Assembly (NCBI GenBank): GCA_965228975.1
Contig: OZ245851.1
Span: forward strand, 682,001 to 746,000
DNA: 64,000 nucleotides
Direction: 5' to 3'
From: JAJFJD01 sp965228975
Lineage (GTDB): Bacteria > Pseudomonadota > Alphaproteobacteria > UBA8366
This document shows positions 41,814 through 48,745 of this stretch, piece by piece. The notes under the pieces are model-generated. The model saw only the letters and a program-made list of their open reading frames with translations. It was not told the origin of the DNA and did no database searches. Numbering within the stretch: position 1 is the stretch's first letter; each line of letters begins with the position of its first letter. The position numbers were made by a program, and so were the translations under genes.

Positions 41814-42605
41814 TTACTTGCCCTTGAACTGGGGATGACGCTTTTCGAGGAAAGCGTCGACCGCTTCCATATGATCGTCGCTCGACCGCGCGATCGTCAT
41901 ATGCGACGAAATCTGGTCGAGATGGGTGACCAGGTCGACGCGTTGCCCCTGATAGGTCGCGCGTTTGATCAGCCGCACCGAAATGGGCGCGCGGCGCGCA
42001 ATCTTGGTGGCGAGCTTGTAAGTCTGCTCCATCAACTCGTCGTCCGGGTAGACGTGGTTGACGAGGCCGATTTCCTTGGCCTCGGCCGCTTCCACGAAAT
42101 CGGCGGTGTAGAGCAGTTCCAGCGCCTTCGGCATGCCGACCAGCCGCGGCAGGAACCAGCAACCGCCCGCGCCGGGCACGAGGCCCATGCGGACGTAGCT
42201 CTCGGCGAATTTCGCGCTTTCGGCGGCGATGCGGATGTCGCACATGCTCGCCATATCCATGCCCGCGCCGGTGGCCGGGCCGTTGACCGCGGCGATGATC
42301 GGTTTGTCCATCTCCTGCAGCGTCTTCGGGATGTGCTGCACCATGTTCCACAGCCGGCTCTTGGTCAGGTTCGGGTTGTTCCGCTCGGGGCTTTCCTTCA
42401 TCGCCCGCACGTCGCCGCCGGCGCAGAAGGCGCGCCCGGCGCCGGTCAGGACGACCACGTGGATGTCGTCGTTGTCGCGGCATTCCTCCAGCGCGGCGAC
42501 CCAGGCCCGGATCATCTCTTCCGTGAAGGCGTTCAGCACTTCCGGGCGGTTCAAGGTGATCGTGGCGATATGGTCTTTGGTCTCGAAGAGAAGCTGATCG
42601 GTCAT
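41814..42605 (-). CDS. Crotonase-family protein, paralogue of 35103-35891
   Basis: The 263-residue crotonase has GRAFCAGGDVRAM, GPATGAGMDMASMCD and AESYVRMGLVPGAGG. As in its paralogue, the first glutamate is Asp and the second is Tyr, so hydratase activity is doubtful. Similarity over the whole length suggests recent common descent, and the two lie in oppositely oriented operons about 6 kb apart. Upstream of it, ~190 bp separate it from the UxaA-like large-subunit gene, so it may have its own promoter. The substrate is unknown. Confidence 0.87.
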   Translation of the reverse strand: MTDQLLFETKDHIATITLNRPEVLNAFTEEMIRAWVAALEECRDNDDIHVVVLTGAGRAFCAGGDVRAMKESPERNNPNLTKSRLWNMVQHIPKTLQEMDKPIIAAVNGPATGAGMDMASMCDIRIAAESAKFAESYVRMGLVPGAGGCWFLPRLVGMPKALELLYTADFVEAAEAKEIGLVNHVYPDDELMEQTYKLATKIARRAPISVRLIKRATYQGQRVDLVTHLDQISSHMTIARSSDDHMEAVDAFLEKRHPQFKGK

Positions 42606-42796
42606 GGTTTTTCCTTAGGGCTCGGGGCTTCCTGTGTCGAATTGCCTGCTACAGGGTGTATCGCGGCGGGCAGGGCGCTGTCCAGTTGGGGCCGGACCAG
42701 GAGTTGCGGGCAGGGGCGGCCGCGCGGATGCGGGCCGATTTATCCCATTTTAGGACATATGTGCCCGGGGTGATACCGGCCCCGGACGGCCGGGCG

Positions 42797-43954
42797 TCAG
42801 ATCGTGATGCCGTAGCGGCTGATCGCGGTTTCCTGCTGTTTCAGGACCTCGCTGGACGTCAGGGTGCCGGAGGCCATTTCGAGGATGTAGTCGTACAGCC
42901 GGTCGCCCATGTCGTCGAAGCTCGCATCTTCTTCCAAGATGCCCGAGACGTCGAAATCGACGTTGTCGGGAAAATCCCGGATCGTATTGATGTTGCCGCT
43001 GATCTTGGCGGTCGGCATGATCATGTTGCCGATCGTATTGCCGACGCCGGTGGTGAAGGCGGTGACCTGACAGCCGCCGGCCGCGAGTCCGGTCAGCGAT
43101 TCGACGGCCGGGGCGCATCCCGCCATGAAATGCAGGCCCTTGCGTTTCGGGCTTTCCGAATATTCCAGGACATCGACCAGCGGTGTGGTGCCCGATTTGG
43201 CCATCGCGCCAAGCGCCTTTTCCTCGATGGTGGTTAGCCCGCCGCGGATATTGTCCGGCACCGGATTGACGCCCCGGATATCGACGCCGGCTTCCATCGC
43301 TTTCGCCTCGTGATCCAGCACCATCTTCAGGAAGGCCTTCTTGACCGCTTCGTCCGCCGCCCGTTCCGCGAAGATGTCTTCCGCACCAAGGAATTCCGAC
43401 GTTTCGGTGATGATGGCGGTGCCGCCGGCGTCGATCAGGCGGTCGGCGGCGCGGCCGAGTGCCGGGTTCGACGCCAGCCCGGACGTGGTATCCGACCCGC
43501 CGCATTCGAGGCCGAGGATCATCTCGGAGACGGGGAATTCGCGGCGGCGCTGCTTGGACGCTTCGATCGCCATGCGGCTCGCCTTGCGGACGCCGTCGGC
43601 CATGGCGTTGATGGTCCCGCCGAGCTGTTGCACCAGAACCGTTTCGACCGGTTTGCCGGTGTTGCGCACCCGGTCCGCCACGATATTGGTGCTGGTTTCC
43701 TCCAACCCGACGATGACGACGCCTGCGAGGTTGGGGTTCCGCCCCATACCGGACAGCGTGTTGTAAGTGATCTCCAGGTCCTTGCCCATCTGCCCGCGGA
43801 CGAACAGCGTGGTGATGGGAACCGCTTCGGAGACGTGATCGGCGATCGACCGGGTCACCGGATTGACGTTGTCCATGATCGACAGGATGCCGATCTTGTT
43901 GCGCACGCCGACCTGCCCGTCGGGACGCTCGAACCCAAGGAAGGTATCCGTCAT
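42797..43954 (-). CDS. UxaA/SuyB-type lyase large subunit
   Basis: The 385-residue catalytic subunit belongs to the altronate/galactarate dehydratase and sulfolactate sulfo-lyase family. It has FLGFERPDGQVGVRN at the N-terminus, LGLECGGSDTTSGLASNPA, GGLTTIEEKALG and TTGVGNTIGNMIMPTAKISGN. In UxaA the large domain and a SAF domain are fused, while SuyAB and related enzymes split them as here. The reaction would be metal-dependent elimination of water or sulfite from a hydroxy acid. The 3' neighbours do not decide between sugar acid and sulfonate; the upstream sulfatase hints at a sulfated or sulfonated compound. Confidence 0.87.
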   Translation of the reverse strand: MTDTFLGFERPDGQVGVRNKIGILSIMDNVNPVTRSIADHVSEAVPITTLFVRGQMGKDLEITYNTLSGMGRNPNLAGVVIVGLEETSTNIVADRVRNTGKPVETVLVQQLGGTINAMADGVRKASRMAIEASKQRRREFPVSEMILGLECGGSDTTSGLASNPALGRAADRLIDAGGTAIITETSEFLGAEDIFAERAADEAVKKAFLKMVLDHEAKAMEAGVDIRGVNPVPDNIRGGLTTIEEKALGAMAKSGTTPLVDVLEYSESPKRKGLHFMAGCAPAVESLTGLAAGGCQVTAFTTGVGNTIGNMIMPTAKISGNINTIRDFPDNVDFDVSGILEEDASFDDMGDRLYDYILEMASGTLTSSEVLKQQETAISRYGITI

Positions 43955-43974
43955 ATCGTTCTCTCCGGACTGGC

Positions 43975-44265
43975 TCAGTTCAGTTTGTCGCCGCGGCCCC
44001 GCTGGGAATCGACGTTGTGCACGTGAACATGGTCGCCGGCCTGGATCTCCGCCGTGGTCTCCCCGATCACCTTGCCGTATTTGATGACCTCGACGCCGGG
44101 CGCCATATCGGACAGGGCCACTTTATGGCCGAACGGGACCTCCTGCCGCAGGGAGACCGATCCCTTTTTCTCGCCGCGCAGGTCGACCGACTTATCGGCC
44201 TCGCCGCCCCGGTCGATCAGGGTTGCGACGTTGTCGTTGGGGTTCAGGACTATTGCGCGGACCAT
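43975..44265 (-). CDS. UxaA/SuyA-type small subunit (SAF domain)
   Basis: This 96-residue stand-alone SAF domain matches the N-terminal part of altronate dehydratase and the SuyA subunit of sulfolactate sulfo-lyase: VPFGHKVALSDMAPGVEVIKYG, then IGETTAEIQAGDHVHVHN. It lies 20 bp upstream of the large-subunit gene, so the two form one enzyme. It follows the sulfatase gene by 23 bp. Confidence 0.87.
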   Translation of the reverse strand: MVRAIVLNPNDNVATLIDRGGEADKSVDLRGEKKGSVSLRQEVPFGHKVALSDMAPGVEVIKYGKVIGETTAEIQAGDHVHVHNVDSQRGRGDKLN

Positions 44266-44288
44266 CGCATGCTCCCGTTCTGCGTTCT

Positions 44289-45839
44289 CTAGGCCGCCCC
44301 GACCGGATCGGCGAAGTCGTTCAGGATCTTGCCGGGCCGGGCGCGCATCATGTCTTCCAGTTCCTTGCGCACGGCGTTGTAGCCGGCATCGTCGAACACA
44401 TTCGTCATCTCGCCGGGGTCGTTGGCGAGGTCGTAAAGTTCACCCGCGCCCGATTCCAGTTCGAAGGTGCATTTATGCGTCTTCGTCCGGATCGTGCGCA
44501 GCATCAGCGGCACGCCGCAGCGCGTCGCCGCCAGGTTCCATTCGTTGTAGGCGACGTCGCGCGATGCGCCGGCAGCGCCGGTCACCAGGGGCATCAGGCT
44601 TTCGCTCTGAATTTCCTCGGGCTTTTCGGTTCCCGCGAGGTCCATGAAGGTGGCGGCCAGGTCGAGGGTCGAGACAGGGTCGTCGACCACGCGGGACGCG
44701 GGGACGCCGGGCCCATGGAACAGCATGCCGACCCGCAGCAGGCCCTCATACGGTGTCGGTCCCTTCAGGTAGAGACCGTGATCGCCCAACAGGTCGCCAT
44801 GGTCGGTGGTGTAGATGACGATGGTGTCCTCGGCGAGGCCGTAGGTGTCCAACGCGTCGAAGATGCGTCCGACATTGTGGTCGATCAGCGAGATCATGCC
44901 GTAGTAATTCGCCGTCATATCCCGCAGTTGCGCCTCGGTCTGCACCGGCGCGCGGGACCCTGTCTTGCGGAACTCGACGAGCTCGGGATCGTCCATCTGC
45001 GGCTCGCCCTCGAGCGACGCCCTGTGCCACCAGGGCCGGGCGTCCAGGTCCATCGCGTGGGTTGGCGAGATATCGACCTCGTCGGGATCGTACATGCGGC
45101 TCCACGGTTCGGGGCAGTCGAAGGGATGGTGCGGGTCGGGGAAGGAGGCCCACAGGACGAAGGGCTCGTCATTGTCATGCTGGCGCAGGAAGTCGACGGT
45201 CCGGTCGCCGATCCAAGTGCTGGTGTGCCAGGCTTCCGGCAAGGCGGAATGCCATGTCTGGTTCGCACCCGTGCTGGGCGGCAGTTCCTTGGCCCAAAGG
45301 TCCCAAACCTCCTGGCCGTCACGCTCGCCGTGGCCGTAGTACCAGCGCTCGAAATGCTGGCCGCTCGGCGGCATCATCGGGTTCCGTTTCTTGTGGAAAT
45401 GGCCGAAGCACATCAGCTCCGCATGGTCGAAGCCCATATAGGGGCCGTACCAGTCGTCGCCGAATTCCTTTGAGCTGTATTGGCATTCCGGCGAGCCGGT
45501 CGGTGCGAAGGTACCCTTCGTGGCGAAGTGGGCTTTGCCGATGAAGGCCGAGCGATATCCGGATGTGGCGAGGCGCCGGGCGAACCCGGTTTCGCCCACG
45601 GCCGGATCGAGGTCGATGCCGTTGTCGCAGACGCCGTGGCTCAGCGGGAGCATCCCGGTCAGGATCGATGCGCGGGACGGCTGGCAGACCACGTTGGGCG
45701 TGATGCAGGCGCTGAAGCGCGTGCCGGTGCGCGCCATCCGGTCGAGATGCGGGGTCTTTACCTTGCGGCCCTCGAAGCCGTAGCAATCGCCGCGTTGCTG
45801 GTCCGACGTGATAAGCAGAATGTTCGGTTTCTTCGGCAT
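44289..45839 (-). CDS. Formylglycine-dependent type I sulfatase
   Basis: The 516-residue sulfatase contains CxPSR at Cys52-Gln-Pro-Ser-Arg56, where the cysteine is converted to formylglycine by the anaerobic or aerobic maturase. NILLITSDQQRGD gives the calcium-binding Asp13. Later HPFDCPEPW and YTTDHGDLLGDHGLYLKG supply further metal and sulfate ligands. The N-terminus has no signal peptide, so the enzyme is cytoplasmic, unlike many carbohydrate sulfatases. It belongs to the choline-sulfatase/arylsulfatase-like group; the exact substrate is unclear. The ATG at 45839 was chosen because the family starts there. It is first in a unit with the SuyAB/UxaA-like pair. Confidence 0.88.
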   Translation of the reverse strand: MPKKPNILLITSDQQRGDCYGFEGRKVKTPHLDRMARTGTRFSACITPNVVCQPSRASILTGMLPLSHGVCDNGIDLDPAVGETGFARRLATSGYRSAFIGKAHFATKGTFAPTGSPECQYSSKEFGDDWYGPYMGFDHAELMCFGHFHKKRNPMMPPSGQHFERWYYGHGERDGQEVWDLWAKELPPSTGANQTWHSALPEAWHTSTWIGDRTVDFLRQHDNDEPFVLWASFPDPHHPFDCPEPWSRMYDPDEVDISPTHAMDLDARPWWHRASLEGEPQMDDPELVEFRKTGSRAPVQTEAQLRDMTANYYGMISLIDHNVGRIFDALDTYGLAEDTIVIYTTDHGDLLGDHGLYLKGPTPYEGLLRVGMLFHGPGVPASRVVDDPVSTLDLAATFMDLAGTEKPEEIQSESLMPLVTGAAGASRDVAYNEWNLAATRCGVPLMLRTIRTKTHKCTFELESGAGELYDLANDPGEMTNVFDDAGYNAVRKELEDMMRARPGKILNDFADPVGAA

Positions 45840-45935
45840 GTCCCACCCGTTTTTGCGCACCGGATCACGCCCGGCGATTCTTCTAATCGCCAGCATAGAC
45901 CGTCTGTGGGGATACCGGAAATCTCCGGGAAACGG

Positions 45936-46736
45936 TTAGTCGCTTTTCAGCGTCAGGCCGCCGTCCACGAGGATTTGCGTACCGGTCACGTATTTCGCCT
46001 CGTCGGACGCGAGATACAGGACCGCATAGGCGACATCCCAGGCATCGCCCATGTGGCCCATGGGGACGCGCTCGTTGCGCTCACGGATGATCCGCTCCAC
46101 GTCGCCGCCGGCGCGGTCGCCGGCCAGCCGGGCTTCGACCAACGGCGTGTGCATTTGGCCCGGGATCACCGTATTGCAGCGGACACCCTTGTCGGCATAT
46201 TGCATCGCAACGGCCTGGCTGAACCGGATGATCGCGGCCTTGGTCGCGTCATAGGCGATGTGATGCGCGCCGGTGTAGCTCAGCGCCGCGACCGACGACA
46301 TGTTGACGATCGCGCCCTTGCCTTGCGCTTCCATGATCGGCAGCACCGCTTTGCACACCAGATAGACATGCTTGAGGTTGTGATCCATCTGCCGGTCCCA
46401 AACCTCTTCCGACATTTCTACCGGGCCGCCGGGCGCGGACCCGCCCACGTTATTGTGCAGGATGTCGATCCGTCCGAAGGCGCCGGTGCAGGCGGTAATC
46501 ATGTCGGCCACGGTCTCGGATTTGGACACATCGCCGACATGCGCCTGACAGGTGCCGCCTTCTTCTTCGATCAGGCGTTTGGTTTCCATGACGGCGTCTT
46601 CGTTGATGTCGACGGCGAAGACCGTTGCGCCTTCACGCGCGAGCAGCACCGCGGACGCCTTACCGTTGCCAAATCCCGGACCGACCGATCCGGCGCCCGT
46701 TACCAGTGCGACCTTGTCCTGCACGCGTCCTGCCAT
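45936..46736 (-). CDS. Short-chain dehydrogenase/reductase
   Basis: The 266-residue SDR has VALVTGAGSVGPGFGNGKA, an unusual, lengthened glycine loop (family TGxxxGxG), NNVGG, NMSSVAALSYTGAHHIAYDATK with the Ser/Tyr/Lys triad, and TGTQILVDGGLTLKSD. The stretched glycine-rich loop is shared with some sugar-acid or hydroxy-acid dehydrogenases. It is transcribed with the sulfatase and UxaA-like genes, so it may oxidise a hydroxyl in the same substrate pathway. It is the first gene after an ~150-bp gap that carries no recognised feature. Confidence 0.85.
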   Translation of the reverse strand: MAGRVQDKVALVTGAGSVGPGFGNGKASAVLLAREGATVFAVDINEDAVMETKRLIEEEGGTCQAHVGDVSKSETVADMITACTGAFGRIDILHNNVGGSAPGGPVEMSEEVWDRQMDHNLKHVYLVCKAVLPIMEAQGKGAIVNMSSVAALSYTGAHHIAYDATKAAIIRFSQAVAMQYADKGVRCNTVIPGQMHTPLVEARLAGDRAGGDVERIIRERNERVPMGHMGDAWDVAYAVLYLASDEAKYVTGTQILVDGGLTLKSD

Positions 46737-46889
46737 GTCTTTTATCTCCGCCGTTTTGCCATTGTTTCGGTCGAAGCCGCCGAGTCATCGATGGCCACCC
46801 GCTAGTATCAGGGGCGGATGCGGGCACGGCAAATCGGCCCCGCGAAATGCGGGCGAGGCGCGTAAGCTCAAATATCTTGTAGGACGGAC

Positions 46890-47690
46890 TCAGGCGGCGT
46901 TGGCGCGGAACAATTCGCCCTGGTCGCGGTAGCCGCAAAGGGCGAGACCCAAGTCGTGATCCAACGATTTGTTTAGCCGCTCGGATCTCAGGAAACTGCG
47001 GATGCCGCGGTGAACTTCGCTGTCGTCCGGCGCGACGCTTGTGTAGCGGTCGAGGGGCCGGAAGAATTTCTTTTGCGGCAGACCGTCCTGCGGCTTCAGC
47101 GAGAGGTCGCGCAACGTGTCGCTGGCGGCGCAGAGGAAATTGACCGGACCTTGCTGTACGCCGACGCGCATGGCGTCTTCCGGCGCCGCATTCGTGACGA
47201 ACAGGCGTTCGTTGTTCGGGTCTTCGGCGCGTTGTCCGAAAATGAGGCTGTAGTCCTGACCGTGGCTGCGCGATACGACCAGCCCATCGCCGATCTGCAT
47301 GGCGGCGACGCCGCACGGATCCGCGGCGAAGACGGTTAGCGTGGTCGCAAGGTCACGGATCGACGCGACATTGTCGAAGGCGGCGGCCCGCAGCCGCTCC
47401 AGCACGGTCGACATCATGTCTGAATAGAGCGCGCGCGCCGTGTCGCCCAAATCGTCCGAAATGGCGCGGCGAACCGTCGGTATGTTCTGACGCAGGGCGC
47501 TGAGCGCCGCGCGCACCGCTGTTTTCGACCCTATATGGGAGAGTTTGGCGTCCACTGCGCCCGATGCGATCGCGCCGACCATCAGGTCATGGCTGATGTG
47601 GTCGACCTTGCCGTACACCTGGCACGGGTGCTGCTGCCGTTGCTCAAGGCGGTTGGCGCGTCGATAATCTGCTGCGGCAACCCACGTCAT
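46890..47690 (-). CDS. PP2C-like protein with degenerate metal site
   Basis: The 266-residue protein resembles the PP2C_2 group of protein phosphatases (QHPCQVYGK, ...KLSHIGSKTAVRAAL, TTLTVFAADPCGVAAMQIGDGLVV). The metal-binding VADGAGS motif of active enzymes reads IASGAVD at residues 41-47, so the key Asp is Ser. The usual CQD near residue 24 reads CQV, again lacking the acid. The final GDG is kept. This suggests a pseudophosphatase or a protein with another role, but the divergence also makes family assignment less certain. The start overlaps the small upstream ORF stop as ATGA. Confidence 0.55.
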   Translation of the reverse strand: MTWVAAADYRRANRLEQRQQHPCQVYGKVDHISHDLMVGAIASGAVDAKLSHIGSKTAVRAALSALRQNIPTVRRAISDDLGDTARALYSDMMSTVLERLRAAAFDNVASIRDLATTLTVFAADPCGVAAMQIGDGLVVSRSHGQDYSLIFGQRAEDPNNERLFVTNAAPEDAMRVGVQQGPVNFLCAASDTLRDLSLKPQDGLPQKKFFRPLDRYTSVAPDDSEVHRGIRSFLRSERLNKSLDHDLGLALCGYRDQGELFRANAA

Positions 47691-47872
47691 ATCGAAAATC
47701 GTCCTCGGCTTCGCTCTTGCAACAGGCGGACGGCCCCAGTTGAGTCGGTGAATGCCGACGCGGAAGGTGCTTGGGCCGACTCGCCGGAATCCAAAGGGCG
47801 ACTCGACAAGACTTCTCCGAAGTCTGTATTTCCTAAATGCTGAGGTTCACCGCCACCCGATGCCAAAAGCAC
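47687..47872 (-). CDS. Small ORF (61 aa) coupled to the PP2C-like gene
   Basis: A GTG-started frame at 47872 has GGAG 6 nt upstream and a stop that overlaps the PP2C-like ATG as ATGA. A promoter-like pair, TTGGGA (47922-47927) and TAAAAA (47899-47904) on the minus strand with a 17-bp spacer, lies just upstream. The protein is Ser/Gly-rich with no recognised family. It could be a leader peptide, a small coupled protein, or chance; nothing beyond the signals supports it. Confidence 0.4.
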   Translation of the reverse strand: MLLASGGGEPQHLGNTDFGEVLSSRPLDSGESAQAPSASAFTDSTGAVRLLQERSRGRFSI

Positions 47873-48261
47873 AGTTCACTCCGAATTGAATGAATAGGTT
47901 TTTAAACCTTCGCGATGACTTTCCCAATATTGCGATGCCTATTCGATTGGGATTAGATTTTAGTAGTGACAAAAAGATCATATCTTCGCAGCGGCGCATG
48001 AGTTCCAGTCGCGAAGAGTACGTGCAATCGAGTTTTGCTTTGTGCAAGCGTATGTGAAGAAAATATGATAAAGTTATATTAAGATGAGGCGGTGATGGGG
48101 CAATCGGTATTACTGTATTACGATGGCGTTCTTTGAACTGGATAGTTCTTCGGTGCTTGAACAGAATCCTAGCCGGGCCCAAAACCGTATGACAGACCCG
48201 CGACACGATCGACATCGTGATACCGGAGGCAGTGCAGCCTGCGTCTTCAAGGGGGACTGAC
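47691..48261. other. AT-rich intergenic region between PP2C-like and VOC genes
   Basis: About 570 bp, with only the small 61-aa ORF at the left. The centre (47880-48130) is visibly AT-richer than the surroundings. It contains the palindrome AGGTTT/AAACCT at 47896-47909, a possible minus-strand promoter (47899-47927), and a weaker plus-strand candidate, TTGTGC (48040-48045) with TATGAT (48064-48069, 18-bp spacer). A 138-residue frame on the minus strand (47847-48263) has no family features and is rejected. Confidence 0.4.
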
Positions 48262-48675
48262 ATGAACGCCCCATTTAGAATTAAAGGCCTCGATCACGTG
48301 GTTCTCCGCGCCACAAACATCAGCAAGATGAAACAATTCTATTGCGACGTTCTGGGATGCGTGTTGGAGCGCGCACAGCCGGACCTCGGCCTGTATCAAC
48401 TACGCGCCGGGCATTCGCTGATCGATCTCGTGGATATGCAGGGCGAACTGGGTCAGGCGGGCGGCAAACCGCCGGGGATCGAGGGAAGGAACATGGATCA
48501 CTTCTGCATCGGTATCGACCCGTTTCAGGAGTATGAGTTACGCGCCCATCTCAAGGCGCATGGCATCGTGGTGGGCGACGTGGCGGACCGCTACGGCGCG
48601 GAAGGCGGCGGGCCATCGCTCTATATCAAGGATCCCGAAGACAACGTCCTGGAATTGAAAGGACCGTCAAGCTGA
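48262..48675 (+). CDS. VOC-family (glyoxalase/dioxygenase fold) protein
   Basis: This 137-residue single VOC domain has ATG 48262 with an AGGGGG site 7 nt upstream. HVVLRATNISKMKQFYCDVLG at the N-terminus and GGGPSLYIKDPEDNVLELKG at the C-terminus are the metal-binding and substrate regions of glyoxalase I/fosfomycin-resistance-type folds. The metal ligands appear to be His in DHVVL, His in MDHFCIGI and Glu in LELKG. Its substrate is unknown. It stands alone, upstream of the methyltransferase-glycosyltransferase fusion. Confidence 0.85.
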   Translation: MNAPFRIKGLDHVVLRATNISKMKQFYCDVLGCVLERAQPDLGLYQLRAGHSLIDLVDMQGELGQAGGKPPGIEGRNMDHFCIGIDPFQEYELRAHLKAHGIVVGDVADRYGAEGGGPSLYIKDPEDNVLELKGPSS

Positions 48676-48745
48676 CCTCGACGCCTCCCGTGCGGCTATT
48701 TATGTTCGCCCGGTGCGGCGGGACGTCCTGTGACCCCATCCGCCG

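Noticed and set aside
41767..42483. N-terminal extension of the second alpha-hydroxy-acid oxidase
   Set aside because: It lies inside the crotonase gene in another frame; ATG 41766 starts the family domain and matches the paralogue.
42797..44265. Firm naming of the lyase pair as sulfolactate sulfo-lyase (suyAB)
   Set aside because: Split subunits and a nearby sulfatase are suggestive, but the same family includes sugar-acid dehydratases, and no residue seen here settles the substrate.
47847..48263. A 138-codon frame on the minus strand in the AT-rich gap
   Set aside because: No family features and no ribosome site were seen, and it overlaps the start of the VOC gene and the small coupled ORF; composition looks non-coding.
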